Source: CAYFPS01 sp964345075
Lineage (GTDB): Bacteria; CAIWAD01
Direction of reading: 5' to 3'
Length of the DNA stretch: 64,000 nucleotides
NCBI GenBank assembly: GCA_964345075.1
Contig: CAYFPS010000010.1
Span: 1 to 64,000 of the forward strand
In this document: in pieces, positions 1 to 9,496 of the stretch
Layout: each line of letters starts with the position of its first letter
How positions within the stretch are numbered: position 1 is the first letter of the stretch
Notes under the pieces: model-generated
The model's input: the letters and a program-made list of their open reading frames with translations, nothing else
What the model was told of the DNA's origin: nothing
The model's database searches: none
Made by a program: the position numbers and the translations under genes

Positions 1-14
1 TGGCCCCTGGCGAA

Positions 15-32
15 GTGCCGACCGGTCGGCAC
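15..32. repeat. Perfect 18-bp palindrome
   Basis: GTGCCGACCGGTCGGCAC is a perfect inverted repeat with no loop. It lies in the non-coding stretch 1-197, just before a dispersed repeat that recurs near 39.05 kb. It could be a hairpin or a protein-binding site. There is no T-run, so it is not a classical terminator. The rest of 1-197 holds no recognisable gene. Confidence 0.5.
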
Positions 33-42
33 GGCTCCGCTT

Positions 43-90
43 CAGCAAGGACCGTCTTTGGGCCGTAGTTGAAGCGGGCAGGCGTTAGCG
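43..90 (+). repeat. Dispersed repeat, copy A
   Basis: This segment matches 39045-39095 with a few mismatches and small gaps. Shared words are CAGC..CAAGGACCG, TTTGGGCCG or TTTCGGGCCG, TTGAAG or CTGAAG, and AGGCGTTAGCG at the end. Its last ten bases (80-89, AGGCGTTAGC) are the exact inverse of GCTAACGCCT at 661-670, so the four-helix-bundle gene at 198-611 lies between inverted copies. Confidence 0.65.
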
Positions 91-197
91 TAAAGATATG
101 CGGGCATTGCCGGCCAATTGATGGGCAGGTGTCTTTTTCGCTGGACAACCTCAAAATTTGCTTCTTCCGCCATTGCGAAGGTGCTTGATGTAGTGCA

Positions 198-611
198 TTG
201 AGTCAGGTAATCTTCCAGGGCAGGGAGTCAGAGCAGAGACTAATTTTCAAGGATCCAGTGTTCAGGTGTTATCGAGAGCTTATTGTCTGGCAAAAATCGA
301 TGGAAATGGTGAAACAGGCCTATGCGCTTAGTGCCAGTTTACCTGCCGAGGAGATCTATGGACTGTGCAGGCAGATTCGCAGGGCTGCGGTTTCAGTCCC
401 CTCAAACATCGCCGAAGGTCATGGCAGGCAAAGTGATGCCGAGTTCAGAAATTTTCTGGCAATCGCCCGTGGATCATTGTTCGAGCTGGAAACACAGCTG
501 ATGATCGCCCATTCTCTCGACTACTTTTCTACCCGCGAAGTGGATCATCTGCTCGAACTATGCAAGGAAATCAGCATGATGCTTCACCGACTAATTGCAA
601 AACTTCGATGA
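198..611 (+). CDS. Four-helix-bundle protein (S23 / 23S-IVP family)
   Basis: A 137-residue protein of the small four-helix-bundle family first known from intervening sequences in 23S rRNA genes (TIGR02436-like). It shows the family signature: an early LIVWQKSMEMV helix, RQIRRAAVSVPSNIAEG in the middle, and a FRNFLAIARGSLFELETQL helix. The start taken is TTG at 198; the conserved part begins about 25 residues later, so a downstream start is possible. Members are thought to bind nucleic acid, and the related Avd protein assists diversity-generating retroelements, but no reverse transcriptase is present here. It is unconnected to the neighbouring PorV gene and is bracketed by inverted GGCGTTA-type repeats. 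A second, divergent member lies at 40229-40618. Function here is unknown. Confidence 0.8.
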   Translation: MSQVIFQGRESEQRLIFKDPVFRCYRELIVWQKSMEMVKQAYALSASLPAEEIYGLCRQIRRAAVSVPSNIAEGHGRQSDAEFRNFLAIARGSLFELETQLMIAHSLDYFSTREVDHLLELCKEISMMLHRLIAKLR

Positions 612-662
612 GCAATAGATTCATGAACTATACCACTCAGCAACAAACCACCCTCTGAAAGC

Positions 663-725
663 TAACGCCTACCGCCTGACGCCTAACGACTAACAGCTAA
701 CGACTAACGACTAACGACTAACGCC
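663..725. repeat. Heptamer repeat array (TAACGCC / TAACGAC)
   Basis: Nine consecutive 7-mers of the form TAACGNC or close variants run from 663 to 725 in strict 7-bp register and abut the stop codon of the PorV-like gene (725-727). The reverse complement of the unit is GGCGTTA, the unit of the array at 38932-39022, so the two arrays belong to one family in opposite orientation. Confidence 0.85.
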
Positions 726-1744
726 TACTTCCTAAGCTCCACCGCCACCCGGTGACTGGCGCCCAGATCATGGGCGGACCAGGCGTAGGACACCAGCAGG
801 TGCTTCAACTTGAAGCCAACGCCAAAGGTGGGCTCGGCGCCCGAGAAGGTCTCGCCGGCCATGCCGCCGCGCAGCTGGATCAGCTCCCTGAAGGAAAGCT
901 CCGTGCCCAGTCGCCAGATGCCTTCATAGGCGCTGTCGTGTTCAAGGGCCAGTCGCCAGTCCAGGCTCAAGCGGCGGAACTGGTCGCGCCAGGAAATGCC
1001 GGCGCGGGTATTGGCGGGAAGGGGATCGGCGTGGTCGCTGGCCGTGTCCCAGGCCAGATCGCTGCTGACAAGATTCTGCCGCGCAAGGCTCAACACCAGC
1101 TCGCGCCTGCCGGGCCTTCCGGGCAGGGGCTGCTCGGCGATCATCAGCTTGAGGCCCACATCCAGCCCGCTGCCGGAAGCGCTGGCGTCATCCAGTTCTT
1201 CACGCAAAAGTCGCCAGGATGCGCCCAGGGCCAGCCTTGCCGGCAGGCTGTTGCGCAGCAGGCCCTGCCCCATCAGAATGTCAAACCAGAACTCGCGGGA
1301 AAGCCCCACGGTAATGGCCGTGGATTGATCGGAAAAGCTGGAGCCGCTGGTAGAGCCATCACTACGCTGATCGGGATCGCTTAAGTCGCGGCCATCGGGC
1401 AGGGCGCCAAAGCGCGGAATGTCTTCGATCAGGTTCATCTGCAGGCCGGTCGAAAGGGCCCACTTGTCGCGCAGCCGGTACTGAATGGCCGCGCTCTGGT
1501 AGCTTGACAAACCGTCAAAGAGGCTGACGCTTTCGGCGTAGAGCTTCAGGTGCTGTTCGTCCAGCACCAGCGCTGGATTCCAGTAGAAGCTGGTCGCGCC
1601 GGCCTTGCTGGTGGACCAGGCACCGGCCATGCCGGCCGCATCAGCGCCGGTTCCCAGATAGAGGTAGTCGGCCGCATATTCTCCAGCCTTAAGCGGCTGC
1701 CCCAATAGGCCAAGCAGGCAGAGGGCAAGTGCAAGTCGCTTCAT
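725..1744 (-). CDS. PorV/PorQ-like outer-membrane beta-barrel protein
   Basis: A 339-residue protein with an N-terminal signal peptide (MKRLALALCLLGLLG, cleavage near LKA-GEY) and the start typical of PorV/PorQ proteins: GTGADAAGMAGAWST followed by SFYWNPA. The rest alternates like an outer-membrane barrel, with several strands ending in aromatic residues. In type IX secretion, PorV is the barrel that receives cargo and partners the PorU sortase. Its ATG overlaps the TGA of the upstream C25 peptidase gene by 4 nt (ATGA), so the two are translationally coupled, which supports a PorU-PorV-like pair. A general FadL/UPF0164-type barrel is the alternative. No other T9SS component is visible in the window. 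Confidence 0.75.
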   Translation of the reverse strand: MKRLALALCLLGLLGQPLKAGEYAADYLYLGTGADAAGMAGAWSTSKAGATSFYWNPALVLDEQHLKLYAESVSLFDGLSSYQSAAIQYRLRDKWALSTGLQMNLIEDIPRFGALPDGRDLSDPDQRSDGSTSGSSFSDQSTAITVGLSREFWFDILMGQGLLRNSLPARLALGASWRLLREELDDASASGSGLDVGLKLMIAEQPLPGRPGRRELVLSLARQNLVSSDLAWDTASDHADPLPANTRAGISWRDQFRRLSLDWRLALEHDSAYEGIWRLGTELSFRELIQLRGGMAGETFSGAEPTFGVGFKLKHLLVSYAWSAHDLGASHRVAVELRK

Positions 1745-4700
1745 TGCAGCCTCGCCAGCTTGTAGACTTTGTCAATGCTGCCCGTGGACCCACCGGCTAC
1801 CACTCGCAGGAAGTAGGCCCCGTTGGCTACCTGTCTGCCCTTGTCGTCACGGCCATCCCAAACCAGCTCGTCATAGCCGATGCGCGGATTGGAAACGCGA
1901 ATGGTGCGAATCTTTCTGCCGGAAGGCGTGAAGATTTCAAAACGCAGATCCTGTGGCAGATTGCTCAGGCTCCAGGCGAAAATCGTCTGATCGCTGAAGG
2001 GATTGGGATGGTTGGCAAAGAACTCCAGATCGAGCTTCGTGGCCACACGGAAACTGCTCTCCAGCGTGGAAGCGTTGCCCAGCGCGTCGTAGACCGTCAG
2101 TTCAAAACTGTGCTCGCTGCCTTCGTCCAACAGGCCCGGACTCCAGGAAAGCAGCAGGCTCGTTGTGCCTTCATCCAGTCGCAGTTCAGCCGGATCAACA
2201 GCACTTCCATCAAATCGAATGACGGGTGCCGCAATGCCTTCACCCAGATCAAGGCCATTGACATCGTTCAGCTGAAACTGAAAGACCGGCTCGCGCACAA
2301 CCACATCGCCTGCGGCAAACCACTGGCCGGAAACCTGCAAGGCCAACTCGGGGCCGGTCTGGTCATTGACGGCTACGGGAGCCAGCCAGCCGGAAGCCAG
2401 ACCCAAGTGTGAGCTCAAATGCCAGCTATCACCGGCTTCCTCGCTTGTTCCCGGCTGCAGAACCCACAGACCGCGCCCCTCAATCCAGCGGGCAATGCCC
2501 AGCTTGAGGCTGTCACCCAGAATGCCATCAGCAAACTGAAAGCGGCTGCCCGTGGGGATTGCGCAATCGAGGGTCGAGTTCTGCGGACGCCAGAAGGCAG
2601 CAAGCTCTTCTTCCCTGCGGGGCGCAAGATCCAGCGCGCGCAAGTCGGCACTGGCTCCTTCAGGCAGCAGCATGCCAAGTCCGGGCTGGCCTTCATTGGC
2701 TTCGTGCAGGGCTGGCAGTCCGGTTGTGTGATACACGGGATCCAGCTGAACGGCTGTCGGCAAGGAGCCTGCTGCCAGCGCAAGCGACCAGTGGCCAGCC
2801 GGATCAATAGCTTCGTCGCCAGCGCCCTCTTCCGGGTGCAGGAGCCAGAAATGATCCTCCACGCCCAGCGTATCAAAACCTGGTTGCAGAATGCCGGCGT
2901 GATACAAAGGACCAATTTCCGAGAGCAGCTGATTGGGGCCGGCAGCCAGATTCAGAGCCAGCAGCAGATCCTGCACACCAGAGCTTGCCGGAACACGCCC
3001 GGCAAACAGGCTTGTATCACGCAGCTGATCCGTGATACGAACGGCAGTGCTGTCCACAGCGCGGCTGGCGCTTAAGAGCCAGCGCTGCTTGAGTCCAAGC
3101 GGGCTGGCAGTGCCCAGAACCGTCAGGCTGCTGTCGATGGCTTGAATTGATTCCATTTCATCAAAGCGCACAAAACGGCCCGGCAGACTGATATAGCCGT
3201 CCCGCTGATTGTTCGAGTTAAGGTCTTCAAAGGGCTCGCCTGCCTGCCAGCGGCCATCGCCGTTCAAATCCGTGAAGGGCTCACCGAAGGGATCGTACTG
3301 GCCATTGTTGTTGGCATCTACATAGTCTTCCCCGGCATCCCAGCTGCCATTGCCATTGGCATCGGTGAAGTCTTCGCGATCGTAGATCAGGAAGCGGTAG
3401 ATCAGCCCGTAAAGACTGTAGCTGGGAAAGTCCGCAACAATCAGTCCCCAGTCTTCCAGCATGCCCTCGGTCAGGCTGGTGTAGTTGGGGCTGGGCAGGC
3501 CGTTCACATCGGAATAGTTGGGTGGCAGCTGGCTCCAGTTACTGCGGAATTCGCCCTCGCCAATGCGCTGCATGGTCCGGTAGCGCTGGGCCAGAATGTT
3601 GGTTTCCAGCACCACGGAATCGGGATCCAGCACACTGTTCAGCGTGATCTCAAAGGGATTCAAGGCCGATGGCCGATCAGGGTAGTGATCACCCAGGCCC
3701 GCGTAGGGTGTGTTGAGGAAAACCGGCAAGGCGCCTACCGAGCGGCCGCCATTGTCGTTGATGCCGAATTGCAGAAGTCCGTAATGGGGTTCGTCGGTTT
3801 CGGGCAGGTTCAGAATCAGGCTGTCACCATCACTCCAGCTCTCGGTCCAGCTGCGGCGCAGACTGGACTGATGATTGGCCGGCAGAAAGCGATCGGGCAG
3901 GTAGCGAATGGTCAAGTCACCGCTGGCGCCGCCAGGATTGCTGGAAAGGCCCAGCCGGACTTCCCCACCGCCATCGACAATCAGATAGGGCAGGCCCGTA
4001 TCCAGCTTGCCGCGGGGCAGTGCGGGCACGAGGGCTGGATCACCCTGCAGATTGTACATGCGCACAATGTCTTCCGCGCCGCTCATCGCCCGCATGCTGT
4101 TTTCCGTCAGCTGCACGATCTGTCCGAAAGTGAAGGCCTCTTCGGCGTACTGATTGGCGAAGTAGTGGGTCATCAGCGGATTGTCCACGCGAATCGTGGC
4201 CTTGCCTGCGCTACCGTAGAAGGCAATGCCGCCTGCGCGTGGCTGCCTGAGCAAAAGCTCGGCCATGGAGCTGGTATCGGCGGAATCGTAATAGCCCACC
4301 AGACAGGACCAGGCGAAACCGATGGGGTACATGCCGCGATTGGACAGGAAGCGGATATCGGTCGAGCGGAAAAGGCTCGATGAGCTCATCACGCCAATGG
4401 CACCGTGTCCGTTGTAATTCAACACCGTGCAGCCTTCATTGAACATGTCGATCATGTCCAGCGCGCCGCCTTCCCAGGGGCTGTCATCGCGCACATGGAT
4501 CTGCTTGACAGGATAAGCCTCCGGCACGATGTACTGGGCTACAAGCTGATTGCCCACTTCGAAAACATCGTCTTCAGACCCGGCACCGTGATCGGCGGCC
4601 ATCACCTGCGTTTCCATCCACTCACCGGCGAATTCGGCCTCACGGTACTCGCGATGCTTTTCAAGGAAGTCGGATAGCTGTGTCTTGTTGGCAACAGAAA

Positions 4701-6849
4701 TGCGTCCGACCATCAGATCCTGAAACATGTCATCCACCAGAACCGAATTGCCCTGGCCATCGTCCACAAGCTCTTCACCCACCAGCAGGGCAAATTCTTC
4801 GTCATTGGAGGTTGAGCCTGTCGTAAATGTCTGGGTCCACCAGCTGGGCACCTGCGTGCGGTAAAGCGGTTCGCTGGTCAGTTCGATCTGGTTGGCGCGG
4901 CTGGCCTTGCCGACAAAGGTCACATAGGCTGGGGCAGGTGTCTGCCAGTTCGTCATGGTATAGCGCAGAAAGTCCTTGATGGCACGGCTGTGCATCAGGC
5001 CTTCCGAAAACTCGCAGTAGATGCTTTCAATATCCAGCAGCTTGACCGTATACTGCGCGGAATGATAGTCCATCAGGTCCTGCAGTTCGTCGTGATACAT
5101 GACGGGCGCGATGATCAGCATGTCGGCCTGCTGGTTTGTATCACGCAGGCGGGCATTGACCGTCCGTTCGATGCTGGATGGAACCAGCAGGTCATTCCAG
5201 CTGCTGATGAAAAGCGCCGTATTGGCTGCATCCAGATGGAAGCGCAGTGTATCACCGGCCAGCACACCACCCAGCAGGCGGCGACCGTCTTCAGCCAGCA
5301 GCAGCAGGTTTCCTGCGTCTTCGGTCGGGAGCCATGTATTACGATCGGGCAAGAGCTCGCCCGCCGGGATTTCCAATTGCTGACCCGATTCCTGCACAAT
5401 GGCCCGGTGATGCTCCAGCTGGATCCAGTTGAGGTAGATCAAGTCCGAATCGGCGCCGTGATCCAGTGGAAGTTCTACCTCCAGTGATACAAGTGCTTTC
5501 TGGGACAGTGTCGAGTCGGGCAGGGGGAACCAGTCGGTGAAGGTCTCTTCCTGATTGGGGCTGGTAAAGTCACCGGCCCACTGACCCTCCACACGCATGA
5601 TGGCGTGATGCTCGCTGCCGGAAGTCACGCTGGTGGTGATTCCACGCATGGCGTAGCGAATCCTGTCGGGCCTTTTGTCACTTCCGCCCGTGGCGTGTTG
5701 GAGATCCAGATTCAGGCTGTACCAGGCCGGTCCGCCAATTGCCGTAAAGGACTGCCAAAGCCAGTGATCACTTTCAAAGGGCGAGAGATCACTGTCCTCC
5801 AGCAGGTTGAAGGTGCGATTCTGCTCATAGTGGCGGCGTGTTACAAACTGGCTTTGCGCTGCAAGGGCTTGCACGGGCGGGGTACTGACATCCTGAAAGC
5901 GGCGGCCGGTTCCCTGATTCCAGCTAAGAAAATAGGCGCGATCGGGGCTGAAAAAGGATGTCGGAAAGGTTTCCCCGCGCCGGTAGCGGCCGATGAAGAT
6001 CAGGCGATCCTGCCGGTCAAAAGACCCATCGCCACCATCCTGCACAATCAGCGGAATCTCTTCCCCCGCACTCCACAGCCTAAAACTGGAGGTCGCGATC
6101 TCTGCCAGATTGATGCCGGCATCTTCCAGTTCAGCACCTGTCACACGATAAATGCCATCCTCGCGCACCATGATGCGCGTGATCGTCTCGTCTGCCAGAG
6201 CAGGATTGGTGCCAGCCACCGTTTGTATCACGGCAGCACTCAGCCTTGCAGGATCCAGGCGCCAGACACGGGCCTGATCGGCGTTAAGCAGGCTATGGTC
6301 CATGAGCTCTTCGATTTCAGGGCTCTCACGCCAGCTGCGTAAAGGGGCACTCGTACTCAGGTTCTCCGCGGGATCGGCAACAAATCGAAGTTCAAAGGAA
6401 AGTTCATCAAGCAGCTGCCAGCCGCCGTGATACACGGCAAGATCCACCGCCACGCGCTGAATCTTCTGCCCGCGCATCCAGCCACTTTCCAGCAGGCGCA
6501 CTCCTGGCTGCGCAGGACCGGCCAGCACCAGACCCTCTTCCATGTTTGCTGGAGCGGGAATTGCCATTTCGCCTGTGTGAAGATCACCCATGCGCAGCAA
6601 GGCCCTGTGTCCGGGCGGCAGGGCAATCTGCAAGACCTGCGAAAGCCAGGCGCGATCCCCCGACTGCTGCAGAATGGCGCCGCGGGAGGCCAGACTTGAG
6701 CTTCCAGCAGGCAGCATCAGCTCCGGATCATCCAGGCGTATACGCAGCCCCTGCTCGCTCTGCTCTTCAATGGAAAAACGCGCCGCCTCTCCGGGGGACG
6801 CAGAAAAAAGGCAAGCCAGTAAAAGGAGAGAAAAGGCCACAGGGCGCAT
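1741..6849 (-). CDS. C25 (gingipain-type) peptidase, PorU-like, with FlgD-like C-terminal sorting domain
   Basis: The start chosen is ATG at 6849 because MRPVAFSLLLLACLFSASPG makes a clean signal peptide; an in-frame extension to 6948 adds 33 unlikely residues. The 1702-residue product has a PorU-type N-terminal beta region (about 230-320, VREDGIYRVTGAEL), then a C25 catalytic domain with His815 in NYNGHGA and Cys849 in WSCLVGYYDSAD, closing with YNLQGDPAL. At about 1160-1215 lies a string of Asp/Asn-rich EF-hand-like calcium loops (DANGNGSWDAGE, DANNNGQYD, DLNGDGRWQAGE). The last 90 residues (NHPNPF, then WDGRDDKGRQVANGAYF) are a FlgD-like Ig sorting domain. PorU cleaves and attaches type IX cargo; an ordinary secreted protease is the alternative. 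It overlaps the PorV-like gene by 4 nt. Confidence 0.85.
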   Translation of the reverse strand: MRPVAFSLLLLACLFSASPGEAARFSIEEQSEQGLRIRLDDPELMLPAGSSSLASRGAILQQSGDRAWLSQVLQIALPPGHRALLRMGDLHTGEMAIPAPANMEEGLVLAGPAQPGVRLLESGWMRGQKIQRVAVDLAVYHGGWQLLDELSFELRFVADPAENLSTSAPLRSWRESPEIEELMDHSLLNADQARVWRLDPARLSAAVIQTVAGTNPALADETITRIMVREDGIYRVTGAELEDAGINLAEIATSSFRLWSAGEEIPLIVQDGGDGSFDRQDRLIFIGRYRRGETFPTSFFSPDRAYFLSWNQGTGRRFQDVSTPPVQALAAQSQFVTRRHYEQNRTFNLLEDSDLSPFESDHWLWQSFTAIGGPAWYSLNLDLQHATGGSDKRPDRIRYAMRGITTSVTSGSEHHAIMRVEGQWAGDFTSPNQEETFTDWFPLPDSTLSQKALVSLEVELPLDHGADSDLIYLNWIQLEHHRAIVQESGQQLEIPAGELLPDRNTWLPTEDAGNLLLLAEDGRRLLGGVLAGDTLRFHLDAANTALFISSWNDLLVPSSIERTVNARLRDTNQQADMLIIAPVMYHDELQDLMDYHSAQYTVKLLDIESIYCEFSEGLMHSRAIKDFLRYTMTNWQTPAPAYVTFVGKASRANQIELTSEPLYRTQVPSWWTQTFTTGSTSNDEEFALLVGEELVDDGQGNSVLVDDMFQDLMVGRISVANKTQLSDFLEKHREYREAEFAGEWMETQVMAADHGAGSEDDVFEVGNQLVAQYIVPEAYPVKQIHVRDDSPWEGGALDMIDMFNEGCTVLNYNGHGAIGVMSSSSLFRSTDIRFLSNRGMYPIGFAWSCLVGYYDSADTSSMAELLLRQPRAGGIAFYGSAGKATIRVDNPLMTHYFANQYAEEAFTFGQIVQLTENSMRAMSGAEDIVRMYNLQGDPALVPALPRGKLDTGLPYLIVDGGGEVRLGLSSNPGGASGDLTIRYLPDRFLPANHQSSLRRSWTESWSDGDSLILNLPETDEPHYGLLQFGINDNGGRSVGALPVFLNTPYAGLGDHYPDRPSALNPFEITLNSVLDPDSVVLETNILAQRYRTMQRIGEGEFRSNWSQLPPNYSDVNGLPSPNYTSLTEGMLEDWGLIVADFPSYSLYGLIYRFLIYDREDFTDANGNGSWDAGEDYVDANNNGQYDPFGEPFTDLNGDGRWQAGEPFEDLNSNNQRDGYISLPGRFVRFDEMESIQAIDSSLTVLGTASPLGLKQRWLLSASRAVDSTAVRITDQLRDTSLFAGRVPASSGVQDLLLALNLAAGPNQLLSEIGPLYHAGILQPGFDTLGVEDHFWLLHPEEGAGDEAIDPAGHWSLALAAGSLPTAVQLDPVYHTTGLPALHEANEGQPGLGMLLPEGASADLRALDLAPRREEELAAFWRPQNSTLDCAIPTGSRFQFADGILGDSLKLGIARWIEGRGLWVLQPGTSEEAGDSWHLSSHLGLASGWLAPVAVNDQTGPELALQVSGQWFAAGDVVVREPVFQFQLNDVNGLDLGEGIAAPVIRFDGSAVDPAELRLDEGTTSLLLSWSPGLLDEGSEHSFELTVYDALGNASTLESSFRVATKLDLEFFANHPNPFSDQTIFAWSLSNLPQDLRFEIFTPSGRKIRTIRVSNPRIGYDELVWDGRDDKGRQVANGAYFLRVVAGGSTGSIDKVYKLARLQ

Positions 6850-6966
6850 CACAGGCTGACCTCGACTGGACAAATGAAAGGCAATGAATCCCCCACGAAG
6901 ACTTCCGGATAAAATAGGGTTCGGTCCAGTGGCCTGCAAACTGAACAAACAGGCCCTTAAAGGAAA

Positions 6967-8856
6967 TCAGTAGCGCTTGTTGTCGCCCGTAACCGGACTG
7001 TAGGTCGGCACGAGTGACTTCAGCCCGGACAGGATGCCGGCATCATCGCCCTTGTCAACGCAGGCCAGCAGCCCGTTCACCGACTGGTCCAGCTCGCTGG
7101 AATCCAGTTCCTTTTCCGGCTCGGCCACATTGATCTTGGCATGGGGCGTGGGCTGCAGGTTTTCGCCGTTGATCCAGAGCTCTTCGGTCATTTTTTCGCC
7201 CTGCCTGAGGCCCACGACTTCAATCTCGATGTCCACATTTTCCTGCAGACCCGAAAGTGTGATCAGGTTGCGCGCCATGTCGATGATCTTCATTGGCGTG
7301 CCCATGTCCAGCACAAAGGTTTCGCCACCCTTGCCGAAGGCCGCCGCCTGAATTACCAGTTGCACGGCTTCGAAAATGGTCATGAAGTAGCGTTCGATGT
7401 CCGGATGGGTAATGGTGACCGGGCCGCCACGGTTGATCTGGCTACGGAAGAGAGGAATTACGCTGCCCGCGCTGCCCAGCACATTGCCGAAGCGCACGGT
7501 CATGAACTGCGTTTCCGAGCGGCTGTTCAGATCCTTGACCACCAGCTCGGCCACCCGCTTGCAGACACCCATGGTGCTGGTGGGATTCACCGCCTTGTCC
7601 GTGGAGATCATCACAAACTTCTCCACGCCATGCCGATCGGCCGCTTCGGCCAGAACCCGCGTTCCCTTGACATTGTTGCGCACGGCCTCGTCCCGGTTGC
7701 GCTCCATCATCGGCACATGCTTGTGGGCGGCCGCGTGAAAGACCACCGCCGGCTTGTAATGGGAAAAGCTCCAGTCCATGCGGCTCTGCTCAGTGATGGA
7801 GCCGACCACAGGCACAATCCTGTCCCGGTCCGGCCGATCGCTGAATTCCTGCATCAAGGCGTAGAGGCCATTTTCGTTGTGATCCAGACAGATCAGGCGG
7901 GCAGGGCCAAAGTTCAACAGCTGCCGGCAGAGCTCACTGCCAATGCTGCCCGCTGCGCCCGAGACCAGCACGACCTTTTCGCTGACAAAGCGGCCAATCA
8001 GCGGCAGGTCCAGCTTGACCGGGTCACGGCCCAGCAGGTCTTCCAGCTGCACGTCCTTCAGCTGACTGATCGAGACGCGGCCGTCGATCAGGTCGCGCAC
8101 GGCGGGCAGCTTGCGGAAGGTCACATTGTATTTTCGGCACTGCTCGACAATGCGGCGCATCAGTTCGGCAGAAGCATTTGGAATGGCAATCAGCAGCTGG
8201 TCGACATCATAGCTGCTGAATACGCTTGATAACTCGTTGGTGCTACCAACCACCACGACGCCGTGAATCTGCTTGTGCAGCTTGTTCGGGTCATCATCAA
8301 CCAGACCGACCACTTCCATCATGCTGCGTGGATTGAAGTGAATTTCGCGCAGGATGGATTCTCCGGCGTCACCGGCACCCACAATCAGTACACGCGTCGC
8401 TTCCGGTACGGCCGACGGGCGATAGCTGCGCAGAGCGCGCACCATGAAACGGCTGCCGCCGATGAAGACCACATTGAGCAGCCAGTCGATGATCAGCACC
8501 CAGCGCGGAAAGTCCTGAAAAGGTTTGAAGCCCATGCCACGCAGAATCAGAAAGGCGACGACAAAAACAATCGACCCGATGGATACCGCGCGGAAAATGT
8601 TCTTCAAATCGTCAATCGAGGCATACTTCATGATGCCGCGATAGATATTGGAGAAATTGAAGACGATCAGGCGGGCGGCCATCATGATCAGGAGCCCATA
8701 GAAGAAGCTGTTCCAGCCCGCTTCAATGATATGACCGCTACCAATGATCAAAAAGGAAAGGTAGAACGAGAGGCCGGCCACTGCCACATCCATGGAGAGG
8801 ATGAGGAAGCGGCGGTAGGGATTCAGGCGTTCGATCAGATCCAAAGTGACTCTCAC
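6967..8856 (-). CDS. pglF: UDP-N-acetylglucosamine 4,6-dehydratase, PglF/WbpM/CapD type
   Basis: A 629-residue membrane-bound nucleotide-sugar dehydratase. Four membrane segments fill about residues 15-120, followed by a first Rossmann-like domain (VGAGDAGESILREI, about 157) and the catalytic SDR domain beginning VSGAAGSIGSELCR (about 298). The active-site stretch STDKAVNPTSTMGVCKR has Met where short SDR enzymes have Tyr, as known for the WbpM subgroup. The reaction converts UDP-GlcNAc to UDP-4-keto-6-deoxy-GlcNAc on the inner face of the membrane. It follows PglC- and PglE-like genes in the same direction with 46 nt spacing, as in bacillosamine-type pathways. The gene name is by homology; WbpM- or CapD-like are equivalent labels. 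Confidence 0.9.
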   Translation of the reverse strand: MRVTLDLIERLNPYRRFLILSMDVAVAGLSFYLSFLIIGSGHIIEAGWNSFFYGLLIMMAARLIVFNFSNIYRGIMKYASIDDLKNIFRAVSIGSIVFVVAFLILRGMGFKPFQDFPRWVLIIDWLLNVVFIGGSRFMVRALRSYRPSAVPEATRVLIVGAGDAGESILREIHFNPRSMMEVVGLVDDDPNKLHKQIHGVVVVGSTNELSSVFSSYDVDQLLIAIPNASAELMRRIVEQCRKYNVTFRKLPAVRDLIDGRVSISQLKDVQLEDLLGRDPVKLDLPLIGRFVSEKVVLVSGAAGSIGSELCRQLLNFGPARLICLDHNENGLYALMQEFSDRPDRDRIVPVVGSITEQSRMDWSFSHYKPAVVFHAAAHKHVPMMERNRDEAVRNNVKGTRVLAEAADRHGVEKFVMISTDKAVNPTSTMGVCKRVAELVVKDLNSRSETQFMTVRFGNVLGSAGSVIPLFRSQINRGGPVTITHPDIERYFMTIFEAVQLVIQAAAFGKGGETFVLDMGTPMKIIDMARNLITLSGLQENVDIEIEVVGLRQGEKMTEELWINGENLQPTPHAKINVAEPEKELDSSELDQSVNGLLACVDKGDDAGILSGLKSLVPTYSPVTGDNKRY

Positions 8857-8902
8857 TCTTCAGGGTTCAAGCTGTCAATCATAGCATTCTGATCATGCTC
8901 AA

Positions 8903-9496
8903 TCAATTGGATGGCTTGAAGAGCGCCAGAAGCGTGTGCAGAATAACTTTAAGGTCTGCAAGAAAGCCTGCCCGCTCAGCGTATTCCAGATTGATGCGAA
9001 GCTTGTCGCGCATGACCTCTTCGATGTAGGTCTTCTCCGGGTCTTCTGCTTTGGCCAGAATCTCGGACTCGTGCCGGTACTTGATGCTGGCCAGATCCGT
9101 GATACCGGGCCTTAAATCAAGCACCCTGCGCTCTTCGGTCGTGTAGAATTCCACATAGCGAGGGACTTCCGGCCGCGGGCCGACGAAGCTCATTTCGCCC
9201 TTGAAGACATTGATCAGCTGCGGCAGCTCGTCAAGCTTGCTGGCCCTTAAAAGCCGGCCGCTTTTCGTGATACGCGGATCAGCCCCGACCGTGATCTGCC
9301 TTCCCGGCGCGGGCTCGCTGCGCATGGTGCGGAACTTGAGAATCTCAAAGGGCCTGCCCTTAAGCCCCACTCGCGTCTGCCTGAAAAAGGCTGCACCCGG
9401 GCTGTCCAGCCGAATCCACAGGCTTAACACAAGAAAGAGCGGCCAGAGAATCAGCAGGGCCAGGCCACTTGCCAGAATGTCGAAGAGGCGCTTCAT
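8903..9496 (-). CDS. pglC: Initiating sugar-1-phosphate transferase, PglC-like (undecaprenyl-phosphate)
   Basis: A 197-residue small phosphoglycosyltransferase. One reentrant N-terminal membrane helix (FDILASGLALLILWPLFLVLSLWIR, first 28 residues) precedes the conserved block FFRQTRVGLKGRPFEILKFRTMR and the later KLDELPQLINVFKGEMSFVGPRPE and LRPGITDLASIKYR motifs. It is the length of PglC rather than of the long WbaP/WcaJ enzymes. It would transfer an amino-sugar phosphate from UDP-sugar to the lipid carrier, starting glycan assembly. Its start overlaps the last base of the aminotransferase gene (9496), so the two are translationally coupled. Sugar specificity is inferred only from the PglE and PglF neighbours. 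Confidence 0.9.
   Translation of the reverse strand: MKRLFDILASGLALLILWPLFLVLSLWIRLDSPGAAFFRQTRVGLKGRPFEILKFRTMRSEPAPGRQITVGADPRITKSGRLLRASKLDELPQLINVFKGEMSFVGPRPEVPRYVEFYTTEERRVLDLRPGITDLASIKYRHESEILAKAEDPEKTYIEEVMRDKLRINLEYAERAGFLADLKVILHTLLALFKPSN

Noticed and set aside
752..1384. Long plus-strand open frame opposite the PorV-like gene
   Set aside because: It lies wholly antisense to a gene with signal peptide and family motifs; the composition and repeated Ala/Gly/Gln content are those of a shadow frame. The same applies to the antisense frames over the C25, wbp, ABC and synthetase genes.
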